From the NCBI GenBank assembly GCA_020446285.1, contig JAGREZ010000051.1, positions 1-14,045 of the forward strand: DNA of 14,045 nt, written 5' to 3'. The notes under the pieces are model-generated. The model was given only the letters and a program-made list of their open reading frames with translations. It ran no database searches and had not been told where the DNA came from. Below are positions 6,266-14,045 of this stretch, piece after piece. The position numbers and the translations under genes are program-made. The first letter of the stretch is position 1, and each line of letters opens with the position of its first letter. The stretch comes from Geminicoccaceae bacterium (GTDB taxonomy: Bacteria > Pseudomonadota > Alphaproteobacteria > Geminicoccales > Geminicoccaceae).

Positions 6266-8601
6266 CCCGTCGCCCCAAGGGCCGGGGCGACAACGACGCC
6301 GCGGGCGAAACGCGGCGCGGTCCCGAACTGTCCAATGCCAAGCGGGTACTCAAGCGGCTGATCGAGGTCGTCGCGCAGCCCATTGAGCCGCAGGAGCGCC
6401 TCGACCGCATCGTCCAGCTGATCGCCGCCAATCTGGTTGCCGAGGTGTGTTCGATCTACGCGCTTCGCGCCGGCGATGTGCTTGAACTGTTCGCGACCGA
6501 GGGGCTCGCCGCCGAGGCCGTTCACCTGACCCGGCTGCATGTCGGCGAAGGGCTCGTCGGCACGATCGCCGCCACGGGCGATGTCATCAACACCAACGAC
6601 GCATCCTCGCATCCCGATTTCGCCTTCCGCCCCGAGACGGGCGAGGAGATCTATCATTCGTTTCTCGGCGTGCCCATCGTGCGCGGCGGCAATGTCGCGG
6701 GTGTGGTGGTCGTGCAGAATTCCGCGCGCAAGCTCTATGACGACGACGATGTCGACGCGCTGCAGGTCATCGCTTCGATTCTTGCCGAGATGTTCTCCTC
6801 CGGCGGTATCGTCGACCGGTCGCGCTATACCGATGTCGACGGTGTGGGCCGCGAGCCGCGTCGGCTGGAGGGGTTGCGCCTGGTGGACGGCATCGCCATC
6901 GGCCATGCCTGGCTGCACGCGCCGAGGATCGAGATCCGCACCTTCGTGGCCGATGATCCCGATGCCGAGATGGAGCGTATCGAGACCGCCATCGGCGCTC
7001 TGCGCGCATCGGTCGACCGGATGCTGGAGCGAAGCGATCTCGGCAGCGGCGAGCATCGCGAGATCCTCGAGACCTATCGCATGTTCGCGCATGACAGCGG
7101 CTGGCTCAGGCGCATCAACGAGGCGGTCCTGACGGGTGTCACCGCCGAGGCGGCGGTCCGCCGGGTACAGGAGGACACGCAGCTCCGCCTCGGTCACGCG
7201 AGCGATCCCTACATCCGCGAGCGTCTCCTCGACATGGACGATCTCGCCAACCGCCTGCTGATGCAGCTCGTCGGCCGCGATCCCGCGCGGGAGGCGAGGG
7301 CGATGCCGGCGCACTCGATCATCGTCGCACGCAATCTCTCCGCCGCCGATCTCATCGAATACGATCGCGCGAAGATCCGCGGCATCCTGCTCGAGGAGGG
7401 GTCCAGCACGGCGCATGTGACGGTGGTGGCGCGAGCCTTCGATGTGCCCATGGTCGGTCGGGTCGACCGGGCCATGACGATCGTCAACAGCGGCGACCAG
7501 ATCGCGCTCGATGGCGATCACGGGCAGGCTCTGCTGCGGCCCACCGAGGATGTCGTCGAGGCGTTCAGGCACACCGTGCGCGTGCGGCGCGAGCGGCGGC
7601 GGATGTTCGATTCGTTGCGCGGGGAGCCATCCGTCACCCGGGACGGCATCGATGTCTCGCTCTCGATCAACGCCGCCTTTCTCATCGACCTGCCCGAGCT
7701 CGAGGTCAGCGGCGCGGAGGGCGTGGGGCTGTACCGCACCGAACTCGCCTTCATGTCGCGGCCCGATTTCCCCAATCCCGAGGTGCAGACCCAATATTAC
7801 CGGAGCGTGCTCGAATCGGCCGGCCATCGTCCGGTCGTGTTTCGCACGCTGGATGTCGGCAGCGACAAGCAGGTGCCATACTGGAGAATGCCCGAAGAGG
7901 AAAACCCGGCCATGGGCTGGCGGGCGTTGCGGATGCTGCTCGATCGCCCGTCCATCCTTCGCGCCCAGCTTCGCGCCATGCTCGAGGCGGGCGCCGGTCG
8001 CGATCTCAGGCTGATGTTTCCGATGGTGGCGGAGGTTTCCGAGTTCCTTCGCGCGCGACAGCTGCTGGATCTGGAGGTGGAGCGCGCGCGCAGGCGCGGC
8101 ACGTCGCCGCCGGCCAGTCTCGAGGTCGGTGCGATGATGGAGGTGCCGGCGCTCTACTGGCAGCTTTCGGCACTCCTGCCGCATGTGGATTTCATGTCGG
8201 TCGGCAGCAACGATCTGATCCAGTTCCTGTTCGCCTGCGACCGTGGTTCGCCGACGCTGAGCGATCGTTATGACGTGCTGTCGCCGCCCGCCCTGAGTTT
8301 CCTGCGCGCCCTCGTCCTGCGCTGCCGCGAGGCCGGCGTGCGGCTCAGCGTGTGCGGCGAGATGGCCAGCCGTCCGATCGAGGCGATGGCGCTCGTCGGC
8401 CTCGGCGTCCGTCATCTCTCGCTCGCCCCTGCCCAGATCGGCCCGGTCAAGGCCATGGTGCGCAGTCTGGACGCGGGCAGTCTCTCCACCTACCTGTTAA
8501 GACAGCTGGACCTTCCCGATCACAGTCTGCGGAACAGCCTTGGATCCTACGCCCGCGATCACCATGTCAATCTCGACAAGTCGGTGCACGATACCGGCTG
8601 A
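6262..8601 (+). CDS. ptsP: Phosphoenolpyruvate-protein phosphotransferase PtsP (EI-Ntr)
   Basis: First enzyme of the nitrogen-related phosphotransferase system: it takes phosphate from PEP and passes it to NPr (PtsO) and on to EIIA-Ntr (PtsN), which regulate rather than import sugars. It has 779 aa, near the family size. Domains in order: GAF (about 35-170), which senses glutamine/2-oxoglutarate in studied relatives; EI N-terminal domain (from about 203); the phosphohistidine swivel G-S-S-T-A-H with His385; and the PEP-binding barrel (G-V-G-L-Y-R-T-E at 487-494, V-G-S-N-D-L-I-Q-F, and S-V-C-G-E-M with catalytic Cys698). All key residues are present. The TTG at 6262 is taken as start: it overlaps the upstream stop (TTGA), AGGGA lies at 6254-6258, and no better in-frame start exists before the GAF domain. 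NPr and EIIA-Ntr genes are not in the window. Confidence 0.95.
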   Translation: MTRRPKGRGDNDAAGETRRGPELSNAKRVLKRLIEVVAQPIEPQERLDRIVQLIAANLVAEVCSIYALRAGDVLELFATEGLAAEAVHLTRLHVGEGLVGTIAATGDVINTNDASSHPDFAFRPETGEEIYHSFLGVPIVRGGNVAGVVVVQNSARKLYDDDDVDALQVIASILAEMFSSGGIVDRSRYTDVDGVGREPRRLEGLRLVDGIAIGHAWLHAPRIEIRTFVADDPDAEMERIETAIGALRASVDRMLERSDLGSGEHREILETYRMFAHDSGWLRRINEAVLTGVTAEAAVRRVQEDTQLRLGHASDPYIRERLLDMDDLANRLLMQLVGRDPAREARAMPAHSIIVARNLSAADLIEYDRAKIRGILLEEGSSTAHVTVVARAFDVPMVGRVDRAMTIVNSGDQIALDGDHGQALLRPTEDVVEAFRHTVRVRRERRRMFDSLRGEPSVTRDGIDVSLSINAAFLIDLPELEVSGAEGVGLYRTELAFMSRPDFPNPEVQTQYYRSVLESAGHRPVVFRTLDVGSDKQVPYWRMPEEENPAMGWRALRMLLDRPSILRAQLRAMLEAGAGRDLRLMFPMVAEVSEFLRARQLLDLEVERARRRGTSPPASLEVGAMMEVPALYWQLSALLPHVDFMSVGSNDLIQFLFACDRGSPTLSDRYDVLSPPALSFLRALVLRCREAGVRLSVCGEMASRPIEAMALVGLGVRHLSLAPAQIGPVKAMVRSLDAGSLSTYLLRQLDLPDHSLRNSLGSYARDHHVNLDKSVHDTG

Positions 8602-8636
8602 TGGTGGACTGACGGACTTGCGAACGGTCAAACGGT

Positions 8637-8665
8637 TTGGCGTCGAGGCTCCGGTTTGCTATGAA
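8637..8665 (+). promoter_or_regulatory. Candidate promoter for rodZ-ispG-hisS
   Basis: TTGGCG (8637-8642) and TATGAA (8660-8665) are 17 bases apart in the 128-base gap between ptsP and rodZ. Each box matches the sigma-70 consensus at four of six positions. This gap is the natural place for a new transcript to begin, because the genes before and after it are tightly packed. No factor-independent terminator for ptsP is visible here, so read-through is also possible. Confidence 0.3.
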
Positions 8666-8673
8666 CGCGGCTT

Positions 8674-8697
8674 GACGGCGCACGCCGTGAGGCCGTC
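8674..8697. repeat. Overlapping inverted repeats in the rodZ leader
   Basis: ACGGCG (8675-8680) and CGCCGT (8683-8688) are complementary around CA. GACGGC (8674-8679) can alternatively pair with GCCGTC (8692-8697). The two pairings exclude each other, so the leader RNA could switch between hairpins, or the site could be a short DNA dyad. No T-run follows, so a terminator is unlikely. No known element is recognised. Confidence 0.3.
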
Positions 8698-8729
8698 TGC
8701 GGGGCCTGAAGAAGACTTGCAACCTTTCC

Positions 8730-10100
8730 ATGGATTCTCCACCTATGCGCGATGAGGCGATCCCGCGAATCAAGGCGATAGGCCAGTATTTGCGAACCAC
8801 GCGGCAGGAGCGTGGCGAGGATCTCTACGATATTGCCGATTTTCTCAGGATCAGGCCCTCCTACCTGTTCGCTCTCGAGGAAGGCGATCTCGATGCCATG
8901 CCGGGGCGCCCCTACGCCTTCGGCTTCCTGCGCTCCTATGCCGACTATCTCGGGTTCGACGGCACTGCCGTCGTCGCCGAGGTCAAGAGCCTGCTCGAGG
9001 GCACGCCGCCGGTCAGGGTGAAACAGCCGCCGCGTCAGCCGGTGGAGAGCAGCCGGCCGGCCTGGTCGCTGGCGACCGCCTGTATCATTCTGATCGTTGC
9101 GGCACTGGGTGGCTGGAAGGTGTTGCAGGGCGGCGAGAACGGCATGCTCACGCGACTGGCGAGCCTGCCGGGTGAGATCGGCGCCTATCTGTCGAACGTG
9201 GTCGACGAGAACCGCGAAGTTGCCGGCGTCATCGAGCCGGACGATGTGCAGACCGCGAGCGGCGATGCGCCCGAACGCCCGTCATCCGGTTCCGGAACGT
9301 CGGGTGAACCGGTTGCGGTGGCCGGACGGGAGCCCGTCACCAGCGAAGCTGCTGGCGGGGGTGTGGCGGATGCCGGCAACAGGCCGGAGGGTGTACCCGA
9401 CAACAATGCGCCGGGCGATGTGCCTGCCGAAGGAACGGACGTTGCGGCGCTGCCCGACTCCGCGACCCCTGACTCTGCGACCGTGGCGGATGATGCGGGT
9501 ACGACGCCGGTGGTGGTGCGCCAGATCGACATGACGCCGGCCGCGCAGGAGGCTGGCGATGCCGGGAGCGACCCGTCCGGCACTCTCGCGGCGGCCGGAC
9601 TTCCCGAAAAGCTGGAGGCGGAGGTTCCACAGGTGCTGGCGGCGGTCGAACCCCTGCCCGATATGCTTCTGGCGGATGCCGCCCGCACGCAGGCGCGGCT
9701 CACGCCGCTGGAAAGTCCGGATCCGACGACGGCGAGCGCTACCGAAATCGGCGGCGAGACGGCGAGCGAGCTTCTCGGCAGCCTGCGCAGCGCCGCGAGT
9801 GAAACCGAACCGCGGGTGTTCGGTGAGGGGCTGGACAGCGCCCGTGTGGTGCTCGTTGCAAGGGAAAGCAGCTGGATTCAGATCAAGAGCAGCGAGCGCG
9901 ACTATATCCGCTCGCGTACGCTCGAGCCGGGCGACCGTTTCGCCCTGCCGAACCGTAGCGATCTCGCCCTTTGGACCGGCAATGCCGGAGGCCTCGAGGT
10001 CGTCGTGGACGGGCGCAATCTCGGTCGTCTCGGCGGGCGTGGTGCGGTGATGCGGGATGTCGCCCTTTCACCGGAGATCCTTCTCGCCAACCTGCGTTGA
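8730..10100 (+). CDS. rodZ: RodZ-like cytoskeletal/cell-shape protein (HTH and DUF4115 domains)
   Basis: RodZ is an inner-membrane protein that anchors MreB and helps set rod shape. The protein has 456 aa. Residues about 14-85 form the cytoplasmic helix-turn-helix domain (G-x-x-L-R-x-x-R, then an R-P-S-Y-L-F-A-L-E-E-G-D helix and Y-A-F-G-F-L-R-S-Y-A), which in RodZ binds MreB rather than DNA. One membrane segment lies at about 112-131. Residues about 150-360 are a Pro, Ala, Asp, Thr and Gly-rich periplasmic linker with short repeats (PDSAT, twice). The C-terminal DUF4115 domain spans about 365-456, with the typical E-S-S-W-I-Q-I-K and D-G-R-N-L-G-R-L-G. ATG 8730 is used; ATG 8745 in the same frame also fits, and neither has a strong ribosome site. 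ispG follows after 121 bases, an association I recall from related bacteria. Confidence 0.9.
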   Translation: MDSPPMRDEAIPRIKAIGQYLRTTRQERGEDLYDIADFLRIRPSYLFALEEGDLDAMPGRPYAFGFLRSYADYLGFDGTAVVAEVKSLLEGTPPVRVKQPPRQPVESSRPAWSLATACIILIVAALGGWKVLQGGENGMLTRLASLPGEIGAYLSNVVDENREVAGVIEPDDVQTASGDAPERPSSGSGTSGEPVAVAGREPVTSEAAGGGVADAGNRPEGVPDNNAPGDVPAEGTDVAALPDSATPDSATVADDAGTTPVVVRQIDMTPAAQEAGDAGSDPSGTLAAAGLPEKLEAEVPQVLAAVEPLPDMLLADAARTQARLTPLESPDPTTASATEIGGETASELLGSLRSAASETEPRVFGEGLDSARVVLVARESSWIQIKSSERDYIRSRTLEPGDRFALPNRSDLALWTGNAGGLEVVVDGRNLGRLGGRGAVMRDVALSPEILLANLR

Positions 10101-10207
10101 CAGCCTGTCGAGGTGCTGCGCAGCCGGCCCGGCAAAGGGTACGCCGCGCGGGGCTTGCGCGTCGTGCCGGCGGGCGTCATACCCGCACTGCGATCCGATG
10201 AACTGAC

Positions 10208-10217
10208 GGGATATCCC
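10208..10217. promoter_or_regulatory. Palindrome GGGATATCCC just before ispG
   Basis: A perfect 10-base palindrome ends 4 bases before the ispG start codon and overlaps the place a ribosome site would occupy. The same bases contain the only SD-like purine run there (ACGGGAT), so pairing or a bound protein could mask initiation. It may also be coincidence. Confidence 0.25.
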
Positions 10218-10221
10218 TGCA

Positions 10222-11487
10222 ATGGCAGCTCTGGCCGAGATCGACCGCCGGCGGACCCATGCGGTGCAGGTCGGCGATGTGACCATCGGCGGCGGTGCGC
10301 CGGTGGTCGTGCAGTCGATGACCAATACCGACACGGCCGACGTCGATGCGACCGCGCGGCAGGTGGCGGAGCTCGCCCGTGCCGGCTCCGAACTCGTCCG
10401 GGTCACGGTCAACAATATCGAATCCGCCCGCGCCGTGCCGCTCATCCGCGAGCGGCTCGATGTGCTGGGCCTGCATGTCCCCATCGTCGGTGACTTCCAC
10501 TATAACGGCCATCGCCTGCTCGCCGAGGTGTCCGAGCTTGGTACCGCACTCGCCAAGCTGCGCATCAATCCGGGCAATGTCGGCTTCGGCGACAAGCGCG
10601 ACCGGCAGTTCGAGATGATGATCGAGGCGGCGCTGGTCTGCGACCGGCCGGTGCGTATCGGTGTCAACTGGGGCAGTCTCGATCAGGATCTCGCCACCGG
10701 CCTCATGGATGAGAATGCCGCGCGGCCCGATCCCATGCCCGCCGATTTCGTCCTGCGCGAGGCGCTCGTGCGCTCGGCCCTGCAGTCGGCGGAACAGGCG
10801 GAGCGGATCGGGCTCGGTGCCGACCGCATCGTCATCTCGGCCAAGGTGAGCCGGGTGCAGGACATGGTCGCGGTCTATCGCGAGCTTTCCCGCCGCAGCG
10901 ACCATGCGCTGCATCTGGGGCTCACCGAAGCGGGCATGGGTACCAAGGGCATCGCCGCCACCACCGCAGCACTGACCCTTCTCCTGCAGGACGGCATCGG
11001 CGACACCATCCGCGCATCGCTCACGCCCCGCCCCGGCGAGCCGCGCACGACCGAAGTGCGACTCTGTCAGGATGTGCTGCAATCGCTGGGCCTGCGCTCC
11101 TTCACCCCGCAGGTCACCGCCTGTCCCGGCTGCGGGCGGACCACCAGCACCTATTTTCAGGAACTCGCGCAGCGCATCGAGGGCTATATCGAGACCAACA
11201 TGCCCCGCTGGCGCGGTCGTTACGCGGGTGTGGAAACTCTCAACGTCGCGGTGATGGGCTGCATCGTCAACGGCCCGGGCGAGAGCAAGCATGCCGATAT
11301 CGGCATCAGCCTGCCCGGCACCGGCGAGAACCCGACAGCACCCGTCTTCGTCGATGGCGTCAAGGTGAAGACCCTGCGCGGTAACCGTATCGCCGAGGAT
11401 TTTCAGGAGATCGTCGAGCGCTACATCGAGGAGCGCTTTGCATCCGGCAACGAGAACCCGAGCGAACTGGAAACGTCGAATGGCTGA
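10222..11487 (+). CDS. ispG: 4-hydroxy-3-methylbut-2-en-1-yl diphosphate synthase IspG
   Basis: Penultimate enzyme of the MEP isoprenoid pathway: it converts MEcPP to HMBPP with a [4Fe-4S] cluster. It has 421 aa, somewhat longer than the E. coli protein (372 aa) and in line with longer alphaproteobacterial forms. The N-terminal TIM barrel begins with [11 protein letters not shown] and contains [17 protein letters not shown] and L-G-L-T-E-A-G-M-G. The cluster ligands are visible: Cys301 and Cys304 in A-C-P-G-C-G, Cys347 in G-C-I-V-N-G-P-G-E, and the fourth ligand Glu354. The start ATG 10222 precedes the conserved barrel by a normal distance. Its last 8 bases overlap hisS. Its presence shows the organism uses the MEP route, which supplies precursors for the ubiquinone tail modified by UbiG. 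Confidence 0.97.
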   Translation: MAALAEIDRRRTHAVQVGDVTIGGGAPVVVQSMTNTDTADVDATARQVAELARAGSELVRVTVNNIESARAVPLIRERLDVLGLHVPIVGDFHYNGHRLLAEVSELGTALAKLRINPGNVGFGDKRDRQFEMMIEAALVCDRPVRIGVNWGSLDQDLATGLMDENAARPDPMPADFVLREALVRSALQSAEQAERIGLGADRIVISAKVSRVQDMVAVYRELSRRSDHALHLGLTEAGMGTKGIAATTAALTLLLQDGIGDTIRASLTPRPGEPRTTEVRLCQDVLQSLGLRSFTPQVTACPGCGRTTSTYFQELAQRIEGYIETNMPRWRGRYAGVETLNVAVMGCIVNGPGESKHADIGISLPGTGENPTAPVFVDGVKVKTLRGNRIAEDFQEIVERYIEERFASGNENPSELETSNG

Positions 11488-12712
11488 TGTCCGCACCGTC
11501 CGTGGGACCCATGATCTGGTGGGCGAGGACATGCAGCGGCATCGTCATGTCACCGGCACCGCACTGGAGATCGCCGAACGCTACGGTTTCGGGGAAATCT
11601 CCACACCCATCTTCGAATTCACGGAAATCTTCGCCCGCTCGCTTGGCGATACGTCGGATGTCGTCTCCAAGGAGATGTACACCTTCGAGGACAGGGGCGG
11701 CGATAGCCTCACCCTGCGCCCGGAAAACACCGCCGGCGTCGCCCGCGCCGTGATCTCCGGCGGTCTCCTGCAAAGTCCCCCGCTCAAGCTTTTCTACAGC
11801 GGGCCCATGTTCCGCTATGAGCGGCCGCAGAAGGGGCGGATGCGCCAGTTCCACCAGATCGGCGTGGAGGTGATCGGCAGTCCCGACGCGAAGGCCGATA
11901 TCGAGGTGATCGCGCTCGGCTGGCAGATCCTGGAAGCGCTCGGTGTCAACGACGGTATCACGGTCGAGATCAACAGCCTCGGCGATCCCGAAAGTCGCAA
12001 CGCCTATCGCGAAAAGCTCGTCGGTTATTTCTCGGGCTACAAGGCCAAACTCTCCGCCGACAGCCAGACGCGATTGACAAGAAACCCGCTGCGCATCCTC
12101 GACAGCAAGGACGAGGGCGACCGCGAGATCGTCGCCGGCGCGCCGCCGCTCGGTGAATCGATGAATGACGCGAGTCGCGATTTCTTCGCCCGCGTGCAGG
12201 ACGGGCTGGGCGCCCTCGACATTGCCTTCACCCACAACCGGAATCTCGTGCGCGGTCTCGATTACTACACCCATACTGCCTTCGAATTCACCACCGACCG
12301 CCTCGGTGCGCAAAGTGCGGTGCTCGCCGGCGGACGTTATGACGGGTTGATGAAACAGATCGGCGGCCCCGATACGCCGGGTGTTGGCTGGGCCTCGGGC
12401 ATCGAGCGTCTCGCCCTGTTGTTGCAGGGCGCCCCTGAACGTCCGCGCCCCGTCGCCATCGTCCCCATCGGCCCGGCAGCCGAGGCCGAGGCCGAAAAAC
12501 TCGCCTTCGAACTCCGCCGTGCCGGCCACATCATCGAACTCGCCTACAAGGGCAAACCCGGCCAGCGCATGAAAAAGGCGGATCGCGCCAACGCCCGCCT
12601 CGCCATCACCATCGGTGACGACGAACTGGCAAGAGGCGTGGTCAAGCTCCGCGATCTGGACAAGGGCGAGGAACGCGAAGTGATGCGTGCCGGTCTGCCG
12701 GCGGCGATCTGA
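11480..12712 (+). CDS. hisS: Histidine-tRNA ligase
   Basis: Class II synthetase that charges tRNA-His with histidine. It has 410 aa, a normal bacterial length. It begins with V-R-G-T-H-D-L near residue 7. Motif 2 is [17 protein letters not shown] (110-126). The histidine-specific motif [12 protein letters not shown] is at 258-269. Motif 3 is G-G-R-Y-D-G-L (284-290) with [11 protein letters not shown] (301-311). The C-terminal anticodon-binding domain covers about 322-410. ATG 11480 has GGAAA 6 bases upstream and gives the standard N-terminus; the frame extends to 11438 inside ispG without conservation. The 8-base overlap with ispG suggests coupling. No T-rich terminator is seen after its stop. 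Confidence 0.97.
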   Translation: MADVRTVRGTHDLVGEDMQRHRHVTGTALEIAERYGFGEISTPIFEFTEIFARSLGDTSDVVSKEMYTFEDRGGDSLTLRPENTAGVARAVISGGLLQSPPLKLFYSGPMFRYERPQKGRMRQFHQIGVEVIGSPDAKADIEVIALGWQILEALGVNDGITVEINSLGDPESRNAYREKLVGYFSGYKAKLSADSQTRLTRNPLRILDSKDEGDREIVAGAPPLGESMNDASRDFFARVQDGLGALDIAFTHNRNLVRGLDYYTHTAFEFTTDRLGAQSAVLAGGRYDGLMKQIGGPDTPGVGWASGIERLALLLQGAPERPRPVAIVPIGPAAEAEAEKLAFELRRAGHIIELAYKGKPGQRMKKADRANARLAITIGDDELARGVVKLRDLDKGEEREVMRAGLPAAI

Positions 12713-12743
12713 CGACCGGACGACGCCCGTTCATGGCATGTTC

Positions 12744-12829
12744 CGGGAAACGGGAAGCGTGGCAGGCATCAAGGCGATTGCCTCGTTCAGACGTATCGGG
12801 AATCTTTCCCGCGACAGCCGGAAACCGGC
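12744..12829. repeat. CGGGAA repeats and two small hairpins between hisS and the DapA-like gene
   Basis: CGGGAA occurs at 12744-12749, 12751-12756 and 12797-12802, with its complement TTCCCG at 12806-12811. The last two form a 6-bp stem with a TCT loop. A second stem, GCCGG-AAA-CCGGC, follows at 12817-12829. Neither stem has a T-run, so intrinsic termination is doubtful. The site could be a leader structure or a repeated operator for the downstream gene. Confidence 0.35.
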
Positions 12830-12860
12830 GCCTTGACAAGCATTACGGGAGCACGTCGCC

Positions 12861-13751
12861 ATGAACACGACCGCCAGGCTGCACGGGGTCATTCCCTATC
12901 TGGCCTCGCCGGTGGATGCGGAGGGCGAGATCGATCGCGAGGCGCTGGCCCGACTGGTCGAGCATCTCATCGCCAGGGGCGTCCACGGGCTCGCCCCCCT
13001 CGGTTCGACCGGCGAATTCGCCTATCTCGACCTGCGCAGGCGTGAGGCGGTGGTGCAGACCGTCGTGGAGGCCGCTGCCGGACGTGTGCCGGTCATTGCC
13101 GGGGTGGCTTCGACGACCACCGCCGACGCCGTCGCCCAGGCCCGCCGCTGGCGCATGCTCGGCGCCGATGGCATCCTCGCCATCCTCGAAGCCTACTTCC
13201 CGCTCGATGAGGCTGGTGTCGTCGACTATTTCTCGGCGGTGGCATCGGCGACGGATGCGCCCGTCACGCTCTACACCAACCCCAACTTCCAGCGTTCGGA
13301 CCTTAGTCTTGCGGCGATCGGGGAACTCTCCCGCCATCCCAACATTCACTACATCAAGGATGCCTCGACGAACACGGGCCGCCTGCTCAGCATCCTCAAC
13401 CGCACCGAGGGCCGGCTCGGGGTCTTCGCCGCTTCCTCGCATATCACCACGGCGGTGATGCTGATCGGCGGGCTGGGCTGGATGGCGGGACCATCCTGCG
13501 TGGCGCCGGAAGCGAGTGTGCGACTCTATGAATTGTGTCGCGCCGGGTCCTGGGCCGAGGCCATGGAGCTTCAGCGCGACCTCTGGTCACTGAACGAGGC
13601 CTTCGCCCGCTACAATCTCGCCGCTGCGATCAAGGCGGGCCTGCGCCTGCAGGGTTTCGACTGCGGCGACCCGCTTCCGCCGCAACGGCGACTGACGGTC
13701 GAAGAGATCGCTCAGGTCGAAGCCGCGCTGAAACGAATAGGCGCCCTTTGA
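12861..13751 (+). CDS. DapA/NAL superfamily aldolase or dehydratase, substrate unknown
   Basis: A 296-aa TIM-barrel enzyme of the dihydrodipicolinate synthase / N-acetylneuraminate lyase superfamily, which works through a Schiff base between a lysine and a 2-oxo acid. The catalytic residues align: Lys166 (Y-I-K-D-A-S), Tyr138 (L-Y-T-N-P), Tyr112 (E-A-Y-F-P), and the G-S-T-G-E loop (48-52) that binds the carboxylate. At the position of E. coli DapA Arg138, which contacts the substrate carboxyl, the protein has Phe143 (N-P-N-F-Q-R). It is therefore probably not a true DapA, but a lyase or dehydratase for another 2-oxo acid or sugar acid. The ATG at 12861 has GGGAG 9 bases upstream, a good ribosome site. 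It sits alone after a 148-base gap. Superfamily is confident, reaction open. Confidence 0.88.
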   Translation: MNTTARLHGVIPYLASPVDAEGEIDREALARLVEHLIARGVHGLAPLGSTGEFAYLDLRRREAVVQTVVEAAAGRVPVIAGVASTTTADAVAQARRWRMLGADGILAILEAYFPLDEAGVVDYFSAVASATDAPVTLYTNPNFQRSDLSLAAIGELSRHPNIHYIKDASTNTGRLLSILNRTEGRLGVFAASSHITTAVMLIGGLGWMAGPSCVAPEASVRLYELCRAGSWAEAMELQRDLWSLNEAFARYNLAAAIKAGLRLQGFDCGDPLPPQRRLTVEEIAQVEAALKRIGAL

Positions 13752-13796
13752 CGCATCGTCTGCGTGGGCCCCGTGCAGGCTCCGTGAAAGGGAAAT

Positions 13797-13830
13797 GGGA
13801 CGGCAGCCGCTTGTCCGGTGCCGCCCCTTT
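13797..13830. terminator. Bidirectional intrinsic terminator
   Basis: GGG-CGGCA-CCG (13797-13809, with bulged A13800 and G13806) pairs with CGG-TGCCG-CCC (13816-13826) around a CTTGTC loop, giving about 11 GC-rich base pairs. The plus strand continues CTTT. The minus strand continues with a T-rich stretch (complement of AAAGGGAAAT at 13788-13796). It lies between convergent genes, where a shared terminator is expected. The plus-side T-run is short. Confidence 0.6.
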
Positions 13831-13854
13831 CCGGTCATGCCGGGTGGTTGCCCT

Positions 13855-14045
13855 TCAGAAGAGATCGGCGGCCCGGCCGAGTTCGATGAGCTGGGTCTCG
13901 CCCGTGGCGTCATCGACACCATCATTGTCGGTGATCAGGAACACCCGGTCATCGGCCGTGACAGCGAGCCCCTCGGGTTTGTCGGAGATCCAGCCCCTGC
14001 CTGACTGCATTGCCGGCAACACATCGATGGCCACACTCTTTTCCA
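13855..14045 (-). CDS. C-terminal end of a phytase-like esterase family protein (5' part outside window)
   Basis: The minus strand is open from the window edge to a TGA at 13857-13855, giving the last 62 residues of a protein. The segment D-K-P-E-G-L-A-V, then V-F-L-I-T-D-N-D-G-V-D-D, then G-E-T-Q-L-I-E-L-G matches the end of the 'esterase-like activity of phytase family' (phytase-like beta-propeller, PF13449 type) proteins. The E-G-L-A and D-N-D blades recur in that fold and the acidic residues could bind calcium. Such proteins are usually exported, but the N-terminus is not visible here. It converges on the DapA-like gene. Family assignment rests on a short stretch. Confidence 0.7.
   Translation of the reverse strand, partial: EKSVAIDVLPAMQSGRGWISDKPEGLAVTADDRVFLITDNDGVDDATGETQLIELGRAADLF

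Noticed and set aside
5797..8415. 872-codon open frame on the minus strand opposite ptsP
   Set aside because: It is an antisense shadow of a conserved gene in GC-rich DNA. Its composition is rich in His, Arg, Asp and Gly with no domain, while the plus strand encodes all PtsP motifs.
11438..11479. 14-codon N-terminal extension of hisS
   Set aside because: ATG 11480 has a ribosome site and gives the standard HisRS N-terminus; the extension lies inside ispG.
12833..12838. Perfect TTGACA -35-like hexamer before the DapA-like gene
   Set aside because: A -10 box at normal spacing would fall at the ribosome site and start codon, and none is seen, so it is probably coincidental.

Overview
The window is a GC-rich, densely packed stretch of chromosome from an alphaproteobacterium. 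The evidence is the gene order (comF, grxC, DUF1178, ubiG facing lysC, then ptsP, and further on rodZ-ispG-hisS) and the protein types. The histidyl-tRNA synthetase has the ordinary bacterial motif 2 rather than the diverged form known from Rhizobiales, Rhodobacterales and Caulobacterales. That points, as an inference, to a Rhodospirillales-like or other early-branching lineage. I do not name a genus.

Layout. (1) 1-1343, minus strand: the 5' part of a gene for an exported coiled-coil protein, cut by the window edge. (2) 1344-1621: a divergent intergenic region with an AT-rich core holding a candidate promoter and palindromes. (3) 1622-3141, plus strand: comF, grxC and a DUF1178 gene, closely spaced. 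(4) 3169-3918, minus strand: ubiG, converging on DUF1178 and diverging from lysC. (5) 4002-8601, plus strand: lysC, a nitronate monooxygenase/FabK-like flavoprotein and ptsP, joined by two 4-base stop/start overlaps, with GTG, GTG and TTG starts. (6) 8730-12712, plus strand: rodZ, ispG and hisS, the last two overlapping by 8 bases. (7) 12861-13751: a DapA-superfamily aldolase/lyase gene. (8) 13855-14045, minus strand: the 3' end of a phytase-like esterase gene. A hairpin with T-rich flanks on both sides separates the last two convergent genes.

How the genes relate. Most are housekeeping genes: thiol redox (grxC), ubiquinone O-methylation (ubiG), entry into the aspartate amino-acid family (lysC), the nitrogen-related phosphotransferase relay (ptsP), cell shape (rodZ), isoprenoid precursors (ispG) and tRNA charging (hisS). 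The lysC-flavoprotein-ptsP overlaps suggest coupled translation.

I found no CRISPR array, insertion sequence, phage gene, tRNA or rRNA, and no convincing new multi-gene system. The points most worth a second look are a well-formed internal start inside lysC that would yield a regulatory-domain-only subunit, a DapA-like protein that keeps the catalytic residues but lacks the DapA substrate arginine, the apparent absence of a nitrilase-family gene between grxC and DUF1178, and the orphan exported coiled-coil protein.
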